NCBI GenBank assembly: GCA_964507925.1
Contig: CAZDRB010000027.1
Coordinates: forward strand, 1 to 11,032
DNA: 11,032 nt
Reading direction: 5' to 3'
DNA from: CAZDRB01 sp964507925
GTDB taxonomy: Bacteria > Patescibacteriota > Microgenomatia > UBA1400 > UBA12108
A program made the translations under genes and the position numbers. Position 1 is the stretch's first letter. Each line of letters begins with the position of its first letter. Shown here one piece after another: positions 6,459 through 11,032 of the stretch. The notes beneath the pieces are model-generated. The model did no database searches, was not told the origin of the DNA, and worked only from the letters and a program-made list of their open reading frames with translations.

Positions 6459-7190
6459 ATGATCAAACCACTAAGTCCGCGTCAAATCAGTATCATCAAA
6501 GCCATGGTCGAGGAGTACACCACGACTGGCGATCCTGTCGGCTCCGATACGCTCGACAAAAAATATAATCTCGGCGTTTCTCCCGCAACCATCAGAAACG
6601 AAATGGTCAGGCTCGAGGACTTGGGTTATCTCAAACAGCCCCACACCTCTGCCGGACGCGTTCCGACCCCTGCTGCAATCAAACTCTACGTCTCCGAGCT
6701 CATGCGCGAAGAAGATCTCTCGGTAACCGAGGAAGTCTCAGTCAAAGAAAGGATCTGGGATCATCGCCAAAAGCTAGATACTCTACTTAGAGAGTCTACC
6801 CGCGTGCTCGCGGAAAAAACTGGCAACATCAGCTTCGCAACCAGTAGCGACGGGGCAGTCTATTCAGCCGGCTACGCCAATCTCTTGTCACTCCCAGAAT
6901 TTTTTGATATCGACGTGACTCGCCAGGTGCTCTCGATGATCGAGTCCCACCAAGAGCTCGAAAGCATCTTTGCCCGCCACACGGACGTCCAGCCCTTTCA
7001 CATCATCCTTGGCGACGAGTTTGGCAACGAATATCTCTATCCCTGTGCCATGGCCTACATCAACTTTACCGCCGGCAAAGACACTGGCCACCTTGGCGTC
7101 ATCGGCCCCGCTCGTCTCAACTACCCCTACGTTCTCCCTATGCTCAGACACATGAGCTCGTTAATCGACGAAATTAGTTCAAGTTGGTAA
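6459..7190 (+). CDS. hrcA: Heat-inducible transcription repressor HrcA (short form)
   Basis: The 243-aa protein has the HrcA winged-helix domain at about residues 1-80 (LSPRQISIIKAMVEEYTTTG, then SPATIRNEMVRLEDLGYLKQ) and the signature HTSAGRVPT at 62-70. The later part contains the GAF-like domain ending (GHLGVIGPARLNYPYVLPML), equivalent to the IGPxRMDY motif. It is about 100 residues shorter than well-studied HrcA proteins (near 340); the loss falls in the central dimerisation and insertion region. It should bind the CIRCE site just in front of it and be modulated by GroEL in known systems. ATG 6459 lies one base after CIRCE, without a Shine-Dalgarno. grpE starts 4 nt after its stop. Confidence 0.93.
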   Translation: MIKPLSPRQISIIKAMVEEYTTTGDPVGSDTLDKKYNLGVSPATIRNEMVRLEDLGYLKQPHTSAGRVPTPAAIKLYVSELMREEDLSVTEEVSVKERIWDHRQKLDTLLRESTRVLAEKTGNISFATSSDGAVYSAGYANLLSLPEFFDIDVTRQVLSMIESHQELESIFARHTDVQPFHIILGDEFGNEYLYPCAMAYINFTAGKDTGHLGVIGPARLNYPYVLPMLRHMSSLIDEISSSW

Positions 7191-7194
7191 AAAT

Positions 7195-7626
7195 ATGACC
7201 AAGAAACAAGCTCCTCTAAAAACTGATCCCAAAATAGCTGCGCTCGAGTCCAGTCTCGCCCGCGCCCTCGCCGACTACGCCAATCTCGAGCGCCGGTTTG
7301 CCTCAGAGAGCGCGAGCGTGATCAAGTTCGCAACCGCCGATCTGCTCAAAAAGCTCCTCGAAATCCGTGATCACCTGGATCTTGCTACGCGTACCCTCAA
7401 AGACCAGAGTCTGACTCTCATCTTGGGATCGCTCGACAAGCTTTTGCAAAGCGAAGGGGTAGTAGAGGTCCAGACTTCAGGCAACTTTGATCCTGCAACC
7501 ATGGAATGCCAAGAAATCGTTCCAGGTCAAAAAAACAAAGTTGTAAGTACTATTCGCCCAGGATACCTTCTGCATGACCGAGTCCTCCGGACGGCTCGTG
7601 TCACAGTCGGTGGCGGCGAAAAATAA
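7195..7626 (+). CDS. grpE: GrpE nucleotide exchange factor (short form)
   Basis: The 143-aa protein has a charged N-terminal helix with the GrpE pattern ADYANLERRFASE at about 26-38, a helical region, and the C-terminal beta domain signature GNFDPATMECQEIVPGQ followed by NKVVSTIRPGYLLHDRVLRTARVTV. GrpE dimers release ADP from DnaK. It is shorter than typical GrpE (about 180-200 residues), mainly because the acidic N-terminal extension is missing. ATG 7195 follows hrcA by 4 nt with no Shine-Dalgarno, so it is probably translated by coupling to hrcA. Confidence 0.92.
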   Translation: MTKKQAPLKTDPKIAALESSLARALADYANLERRFASESASVIKFATADLLKKLLEIRDHLDLATRTLKDQSLTLILGSLDKLLQSEGVVEVQTSGNFDPATMECQEIVPGQKNKVVSTIRPGYLLHDRVLRTARVTVGGGEK

Positions 7627-7643
7627 AATTGTAAATTAATAAT

Positions 7644-7650
7644 TAGGAGG
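7644..7650 (+). promoter_or_regulatory. Strong Shine-Dalgarno of dnaK
   Basis: TAGGAGG at 7644-7650 sits 5 nt before the dnaK ATG in an A/T-rich gap. It is the best ribosome binding site in the window and fits the high output expected of DnaK from an internal operon position. Confidence 0.8.
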
Positions 7651-7655
7651 AACAT

Positions 7656-9581
7656 ATGTCAAACTCAAAAACAATCGGTATCGATCTCGGTACCACCAAT
7701 AGTTGTATCGCAGTCATGGAGGGTGGTAAGCCCAAGGTAATCCCCACCCACGAAGGCGGGAATACCTTCCCCTCAATCGTCGAGCCAGTCAAAAATCTGG
7801 TCGGCGCAGTTGCCAAGAATCAAATGATCTTGAACTCCAAAAACACGATCTATAGTGTCAAGCGTCTCATGGGTCGCAAAATGTCTGACCCAATGGTCAA
7901 GGACACTATGAAAAAAGTTGCCTACGAAGTCGTTGGCGGCAAGGACGACATGGCCTCAGTCAAGGTCGAAGGCAAAGTCTACTCTCCTCAGGAGATCTCA
8001 GCCAAAATCTTGCAAAAAGCCAAGGCAGATGCCGAGGCATACCTTGGTACGAAGGTCGACTCGGCCGTGGTCACAGTTCCCGCCTACTTCGACGATTCTC
8101 AAAGGCAGGCCACTATGCAAGCCGGCAAGATCGCCGGTCTTGAGGTCAAGCGTATCGTCAACGAGCCCACCGCCGCGGCTCTCGCCTACGGTCTAGACAA
8201 GAAAAAAGCCGGCAAGATCGCGGTCTATGACCTGGGTGGAGGCACTTTTGATATCTCCGTCCTCGAAATCGGTGACGGCGTATTCGAAGTCAAGGCGACC
8301 AACGGTGATACCTTCCTTGGTGGTGACGACTTTGACGGCAAACTCATCGACCATATCGTCTCCGAGTTCAAAAAAGAGCACGGAGTTGACCTCTCAGCCG
8401 ATAAACAAGCTCTCCAAAGGGTGCGCGACTCAGCCGAAAAAGCCAAGATTGATCTCTCAACCTCAACCGAGGCCGAGATCAACCAGCCCTTTATTACCCA
8501 GGGACCAAGTGGTCCTCTCCACTTGACCATGAAGGTCTCGCGTGCCAAGCTCGAAGAGCTCACCGCCGACCTAATCAAAAAATCCATGGAGCCAGTCAAA
8601 AAATGCTTGGCCGACGCGGGAGTCAAAGCCAGCGAGATCGACGAGATCGTCCTGGTCGGAGGCCAGACCCGCATGCCCGCCGTCCAAAAAGCGGTCAAAG
8701 ACTTCTTTGGCAAAGATCCCCACAAAGGCGTCAATCCTGACGAAGTTGTTGCGGTAGGCGCGGCGATCCAAGCTGGAATCTTGGGAGGCGAGGTCCACGA
8801 CGTACTCCTTCTTGACGTGACTCCTCTTACACTTGGTATCGAGACCATGGGCGCAGTCAGAACTCCACTTATTGACAGAAACACGACGGTCCCAACGAGT
8901 AAGAGCCAGATCTTCTCAACCGCCGCGGACAATCAGCCCCAGGTAGAGATCAATGTTCTGCAGGGCGAGCGCCCGATGGCCGCCGACAACAAGTCGCTCG
9001 GTCGCTTTGTCTTAGACGGGATTGCTCCAGCTCCTCGTGGCGTCCCCCAGATTGAGGTCACTTTTGACATCGACGCCTCAGGCATTTTGCACGTCAGCGC
9101 CAAAGACAAGGGGACTGGTAAAGAGCAAAAGATCTCCATTCAAAACGCCACCAACCTCACTGATGAGGAGGTGGAGCGCATGAAACAGGAGGCCGAAAAA
9201 TTCGCCGACGAAGACAAGAAAAAGAAAGATCTTGTCGACAAAAAGAACGAGGCCGAAAGCCTGATCTTTACCGCCGAAAAGTCAGTTAGTGACGCCGGTG
9301 ACAAAATCACCGAGGACGAGAAAAAAGAGATCGAAGAAGCAGTCAAGGCGCTCAAAGAAGCGAAGGACAAAGAAGGCGCAACAGTTGAGTCAATCGACGA
9401 GGCCTACAAAAAAGCTTCTGAGGCTCTCTCGAAATACGGAGAACGTCTCTACAAAGCCGCGTCTGACTCCGCTCAGACAGGTCCTGAACAAGCCGAAGGA
9501 CAGCCAACCTCCGCACCTGACGCCGAGAAGGCAGAAGAAGGCGAGGTCGTCGAAGAAGCGCCCAAAAAGAAAAAGAAATAA
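7656..9581 (+). CDS. dnaK: Chaperone protein DnaK (Hsp70)
   Basis: The 641-aa product has the full Hsp70 layout. The ATPase domain shows IGIDLGTTNSCIAVMEGG near residue 7, VPAYFDDSQRQAT, NEPTAAALAYGLDK, VYDLGGGTFDISVLE and VLVGGQTRMPAVQ. The linker and substrate-binding domain follow (LLLDVTPLTLGIETMG, then IEVTFDIDASGILHVSAKDK), and then the helical lid. The last ~35 residues are a low-complexity Ala/Glu/Pro tail ending VEEAPKKKKK, where many bacterial DnaK proteins end in an acidic DAEFEEV-like motif. With GrpE it forms the folding machine of this operon under HrcA control. The usual partner gene dnaJ does not follow. A 34-nt copy of its 3' end is found again near 10444. Confidence 0.97.
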   Translation: MSNSKTIGIDLGTTNSCIAVMEGGKPKVIPTHEGGNTFPSIVEPVKNLVGAVAKNQMILNSKNTIYSVKRLMGRKMSDPMVKDTMKKVAYEVVGGKDDMASVKVEGKVYSPQEISAKILQKAKADAEAYLGTKVDSAVVTVPAYFDDSQRQATMQAGKIAGLEVKRIVNEPTAAALAYGLDKKKAGKIAVYDLGGGTFDISVLEIGDGVFEVKATNGDTFLGGDDFDGKLIDHIVSEFKKEHGVDLSADKQALQRVRDSAEKAKIDLSTSTEAEINQPFITQGPSGPLHLTMKVSRAKLEELTADLIKKSMEPVKKCLADAGVKASEIDEIVLVGGQTRMPAVQKAVKDFFGKDPHKGVNPDEVVAVGAAIQAGILGGEVHDVLLLDVTPLTLGIETMGAVRTPLIDRNTTVPTSKSQIFSTAADNQPQVEINVLQGERPMAADNKSLGRFVLDGIAPAPRGVPQIEVTFDIDASGILHVSAKDKGTGKEQKISIQNATNLTDEEVERMKQEAEKFADEDKKKKDLVDKKNEAESLIFTAEKSVSDAGDKITEDEKKEIEEAVKALKEAKDKEGATVESIDEAYKKASEALSKYGERLYKAASDSAQTGPEQAEGQPTSAPDAEKAEEGEVVEEAPKKKKK

Positions 9582-9590
9582 TTATTATTC

Positions 9591-9618
9591 AAAATGGCCC
9601 GCCCCAGCGGGCCATTTT
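9591..9618 (+). terminator. Terminator hairpin after dnaK
   Basis: A 12-bp perfect stem joins AAAATGGCCCGC (9591-9602) to GCGGGCCATTTT (9607-9618) around a CCCA loop. The GC-rich core with A and T flanks fits an intrinsic, possibly bidirectional terminator for the hrcA operon, although the trailing T-run is only four bases. The next gene's ribosome site begins 7 nt downstream. Confidence 0.85.
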
Positions 9619-9633
9619 GTAAAAAGGAGATGC

Positions 9634-10038
9634 ATGTCAAAACTTAATCTAAATCTACTCACCATGTGCGACCTTGCAATGGTTTCTCAAGAAGGAAAGT
9701 TGAGTATTATTGGTATATTTGATCGTATGTTTGTGAGAGAATTGCCATCTTCTATTGCGCGATTCTACGTAGTTTCAGTAGTAACGGGTAAACCTAGGGA
9801 GGAATATAAAATTTCCCTTCAAATAAAATCCCCAACTGGGAAAGATATAATCCCGACTAAAGAACTATCAATAATTCCCGGAGAAAATGGCCAGAACAAT
9901 GTTCTGACTGAAGCAGTAAATCTCCCATTACCCGAATTAGGAGAGTACAAAATCTCGCTAAAAAATGGAGGAGAAAAACTTGGCGAGACTCAATTTACTG
10001 TAATGAAGGTAAAAAATGCCGACAAGCCAACAGTCTAA
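9634..10038 (+). CDS. DUF6941-like protein of unknown function
   Basis: The 134-aa protein begins MSKLNLNLLTMCDLAMVSQE and continues GKLSIIGIFDRMFVRELPS, matching my recollection of the DUF6941 family (an N-terminal xxCDxAxxxxxGKLxxxGxFD pattern followed by a beta-rich body). It is predicted soluble, all-beta, with no signal or membrane segment. ATG 9634 is chosen over the longer open frame because AGGAG (9625-9629) precedes it by 4 nt and the upstream part overlaps dnaK and its terminator. Codons (AAA, ATA, AGA, ATT) differ sharply from the ATC/CTC-rich genes to the left. Function is unknown. It overlaps the next gene by 23 nt, suggesting a functional pair. Confidence 0.75.
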   Translation: MSKLNLNLLTMCDLAMVSQEGKLSIIGIFDRMFVRELPSSIARFYVVSVVTGKPREEYKISLQIKSPTGKDIIPTKELSIIPGENGQNNVLTEAVNLPLPELGEYKISLKNGGEKLGETQFTVMKVKNADKPTV

Positions 10039-10297
10039 CAAAGCATCCTCAATATGGATTGGCAAATTTGATAATAATGCATTAACAAAGGCAGAAGTTG
10101 GTGGTGCAGTAGCAACAGGCAAAATTGATGCCTCAGAAAAAGGTGTTTCGAGGGACCTATTTGATATAGAAGTAAGGAATCTTAGAGAATCTGTTAAAGA
10201 AGTACGCGATCAGGTTAAGGAGCTGAGAGGGTATCTTATTGGTGGAATACTAATTGCAGGAGTAGTAGGGTTTCTAGTAAAGAGTTTGTTTGAATAA
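10016..10297 (+). CDS. Small coiled-coil protein with C-terminal membrane anchor
   Basis: The 93-aa protein has a polar N-terminus, an amphipathic charged helix at about 50-72 (DIEVRNLRESVKEVRDQVKEL) likely to form a coiled coil, and one C-terminal hydrophobic helix at about 73-90 (YLIGGILIAGVVGFLVKSLF). This is a tail-anchored layout with the bulk in the cytoplasm. The start at 10016 lies inside the 3' end of the DUF6941 gene and is preceded by GAAGG (10005-10009). I do not recognise the family. Tight overlap with the upstream gene implies co-expression, perhaps as partners at the membrane. Confidence 0.65.
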   Translation: MPTSQQSNKASSIWIGKFDNNALTKAEVGGAVATGKIDASEKGVSRDLFDIEVRNLRESVKEVRDQVKELRGYLIGGILIAGVVGFLVKSLFE

Positions 10298-10369
10298 AAA
10301 TTCCAACCAAGGTCTATTATTTCTCAGTGCGTGATATTCCGATGAGTCGATTCAACAAAATACTATCCT

Positions 10370-10378
10370 TGCTACAAT
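10370..10378 (+). promoter_or_regulatory. Extended -10 promoter before the HIT-like remnant
   Basis: TGCTACAAT (TG at 10370, TACAAT at 10373-10378) ends 6 nt before the GTG at 10385, the same leaderless geometry as rpsT and pilN. TTCAAC at 10351-10356 is a weak -35 candidate with a 16-bp spacer. The promoter seems to have survived while the gene behind it was lost. Confidence 0.4.
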
Positions 10379-10384
10379 AGCTCT

Positions 10385-10489
10385 GTGCACAACCACGCGC
10401 CATCCGACTACATCTGTCGAATCTGCATGGGCGTGCAACGACCGTCGAAGAAGAGCCCAAAAAGAAGAAATAATAATTTGCATCTGTAG
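10385..10489 (+). pseudogene. HIT-family gene remnant fused to a copy of the dnaK 3' end
   Basis: GTG at 10385 opens a 34-codon frame. Its first ~18 residues (MHNHAPSDYICRICMGVQ, GTG read as Met) look like the N-terminus of HIT-family hydrolases, with a HNHAP start and a CxxC zinc pair (CRIC). After codon 18-20 the similarity stops and the DNA becomes a near copy of the dnaK 3' end (10444-10474), read in another frame, so the peptide ends RPSKKSPKRRNNNLHL. In the dnaK frame the copy would read VEEEPKKKK and stop. No HIT catalytic triad (HxHxH) is present, so this cannot be an active enzyme. The HIT assignment rests on a short stretch and is moderate; the truncation is clear if that assignment is right. 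Confidence 0.45.
10444..10474 (+). repeat. Second copy of the dnaK 3' end
   Basis: This segment aligns with 9549-9582 at 30 of 31 positions plus one 3-nt gap (one Lys codon), including the in-frame stop and following bases. It encodes VEEEPKKKK-stop against VEEAPKKKKK-stop in dnaK. Part of the match is A/G-rich low complexity, but GTCGAAGAAG and GCCCAAAAAGAA in series make chance unlikely. Confidence 0.65.
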
Positions 10490-10492
10490 AGA

Positions 10493-10506
10493 AGGGGTTT
10501 ACCCCT
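10493..10506. other. Hairpin AGGGG-TTTA-CCCCT
   Basis: AGGGG (10493-10497) and CCCCT (10502-10506) flank a TTTA loop. No T-run follows, so it is not a clear intrinsic terminator. It lies in the 254-bp stretch (10298-10551) that holds no intact gene, only the HIT/dnaK-tail remnant, this hairpin and a promoter-like region. Confidence 0.35.
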
Positions 10507-10535
10507 CCCCAGCAGCTACTCTGATTTGACATAGT

Positions 10536-10548
10536 ACGATAAGATCGT
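10536..10548. promoter_or_regulatory. -10-like box within a small palindrome before the 57-aa gene
   Basis: TAAGAT (10540-10545) ends 6 nt before the ATG at 10552 and sits in the inverted repeat ACGAT-AAG-ATCGT (10536-10548). TTGACA at 10526 is too close (8 bp) to be its -35. It could be a promoter with an overlapping operator, but the arms are short. Confidence 0.3.
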
Positions 10549-10551
10549 GTC

Positions 10552-10725
10552 ATGACTAATAATAATCAGCGCACACTTATTTCAATGGTAATTGGAGCAG
10601 GAATTCTTCACGTTGTTTATCAATGGAGCAGTCAATTTGGAAACATCTTAGGCTGGGCAGCATTGGGCATATGGGGCTTGATATACTTGTTTGGCCATGT
10701 TCCAAAACCTGAAGGCGAAAAATAG
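10552..10725 (+). CDS. 57-aa hydrophobic protein, two membrane helices
   Basis: ATG 10552 opens a 57-residue frame: MTNNNQRT, then a hydrophobic helix at about 9-23 (LISMVIGAGILHVVY), a short loop (QWSSQFGN), a second helix at about 32-49 (ILGWAALGIWGLIYLFGH) and a charged end (VPKPEGEK). A hairpin in the membrane is predicted. The size recalls small toxin or holin-like peptides, but nothing specific supports that and I do not recognise it. A -10-like box precedes the ATG and the next gene begins one base after its TAG, so the two are probably an operon. Confidence 0.55.
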   Translation: MTNNNQRTLISMVIGAGILHVVYQWSSQFGNILGWAALGIWGLIYLFGHVPKPEGEK

Positions 10726-10726
10726 A

Positions 10727-10960
10727 ATGGATCGAAACGATCTAGCAAACTTTATTGAGTCAAAAATTAATTCGTTAGAACACAAGTTAATACATCGTAA
10801 GGCTCGCGACGGGAAAAGCAGGATCTGGAGAAATATAGAGCTTGAACTATCTTTTCTAAGAGAAGAACTGAAAAACGCCAAAGATGGTCCAGGCAGCTCG
10901 TGTTTATCAATTTGTAAAAAATATAACCTTGGAATATTTATAGATGAATGGAAAAGCTAG
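10727..10960 (+). CDS. 77-aa soluble helical protein of unknown function
   Basis: The frame starts at ATG 10727, one base after the stop of the 57-aa gene; an upstream TTG at 10691 would add 12 residues by overlapping that gene and is less likely. The protein is highly charged and helical (MDRNDLANFIESKINSLEHK, later RNIELELSFLREELKNAK), with a C-terminal part holding two cysteines (SSCLSICKKYNLGIFIDEW). No signal or membrane segment is seen and I do not recognise the family. Codon use is AT-rich like its neighbours. Confidence 0.55.
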   Translation: MDRNDLANFIESKINSLEHKLIHRKARDGKSRIWRNIELELSFLREELKNAKDGPGSSCLSICKKYNLGIFIDEWKS

Positions 10961-10984
10961 CGTTACGTAAGTAGGGGGCTTTTT
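10952..10984 (+). terminator. Weak terminator-like stem after the 77-aa gene
   Basis: AAAAGC (10952-10957) can pair with GCTTTT (10978-10983), followed by the end of a five-T run (10980-10984). The loop is long (about 20 nt) and includes the palindrome TTACGTAA. The T-run makes termination plausible but the stem is weak. Confidence 0.35.
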
Positions 10985-10992
10985 GTATGAGA

Positions 10993-10998
10993 TATAAT
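10993..10998 (+). promoter_or_regulatory. TATAAT box before the right-edge ORF
   Basis: A perfect TATAAT ends 8 nt before ATG 11007. No clear -35 is seen. Position relative to the ATG repeats the leaderless geometry found elsewhere in the window. Confidence 0.4.
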
Positions 10999-11006
10999 TC
11001 CTCTTG

Positions 11007-11032
11007 ATGTTATCAATGGCCAAAATAGTCGA
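11007..11032 (+). CDS. Possible start of a gene running off the right edge
   Basis: ATG 11007 begins MLSMAKIV and stays open to the window end (8 complete codons). Support is only the TATAAT box 8 nt upstream. A second in-frame ATG at 11016 is an alternative start. Too little is seen to name it. Confidence 0.3.

Noticed and set aside
8225..8932. 235-codon minus-strand frame inside dnaK
   Set aside because: Long antisense frames are common opposite dnaK because of codon bias; no start signals support it.
9289..9633. N-terminal extension of the DUF6941 frame back into dnaK
   Set aside because: The extension reads Lys/Arg-rich shadow sequence across dnaK and the terminator; AGGAG before ATG 9634 and the family-like start at MSKLNLNLL decide the start.
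10317..10553. 78-codon minus-strand frame in the remnant region
   Set aside because: Its Cys/Arg/Ser-rich product has no recognisable pattern and it covers the HIT/dnaK-tail scar on the other strand.
1..11032. CRISPR array, transposase, integrase, tRNA or rRNA gene
   Set aside because: No spaced identical repeats of CRISPR size, no transposase or recombinase motifs in any frame and no tRNA or rRNA signature sequences were found.

Overview
The window looks like chromosomal DNA of a Candidate Phyla Radiation (Patescibacteria) bacterium, possibly a Microgenomates-like lineage. Clues are compact genes with tiny or overlapping junctions, shortened HrcA, GrpE and S20 proteins, an incomplete-looking type IV pilus cluster with a fibronectin-domain protein, and start codons sitting directly behind promoter -10 boxes. 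UGA acts as a normal stop (pilN and the 106-aa gene end in TGA), which argues against the UGA-recoding CPR lineages. The lineage is inferred from gene style only; no homology search was run.

Left part, minus strand (2791 down to 1): rpsT (ribosomal protein S20), then pilN, pilO, a 106-aa single-pass membrane protein and a fibronectin type III surface protein that runs off the left edge. The last four genes abut or overlap by a few bases and form one operon. pilN also has its own candidate promoter behind rpsT. No pilM lies in front of pilN.

Middle, plus strand: murJ (lipid II flippase) diverges from rpsT across a 74-bp spacer carrying five CTATNNN heptads. lepA (EF4 GTPase) follows a 120-bp gap that holds a perfect TATAAT box and an RNA leader with several hairpins. 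After lepA comes a compact heat-shock operon, hrcA-grpE-dnaK, with a CIRCE operator laid over its promoter. A strong terminator hairpin follows dnaK, and no dnaJ is present.

Right part (about 9620 to the end): base and codon use become clearly more AT-rich. The genes are a DUF6941-like protein, a 93-aa coiled-coil membrane protein, a 57-aa two-helix membrane protein and a 77-aa soluble protein. Between the two gene pairs lies a scar: the first ~18 codons of what looks like a HIT-family gene, with its promoter, joined out of frame to a second copy of the 3' end of dnaK. This resembles an acquired or rearranged accessory segment next to the chaperone operon.

Two themes deserve a second look. 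First, several genes (rpsT, pilN, murJ, hrcA, the HIT remnant, the 57-aa gene, the right-edge ORF) have a -10-like hexamer ending only 6-9 nt before the start codon, which predicts leaderless mRNAs, while dnaK and the DUF6941 gene carry Shine-Dalgarno sequences. Second, heptanucleotide repeats appear twice, once in the rpsT/murJ promoter region and once inside the lepA reading frame.
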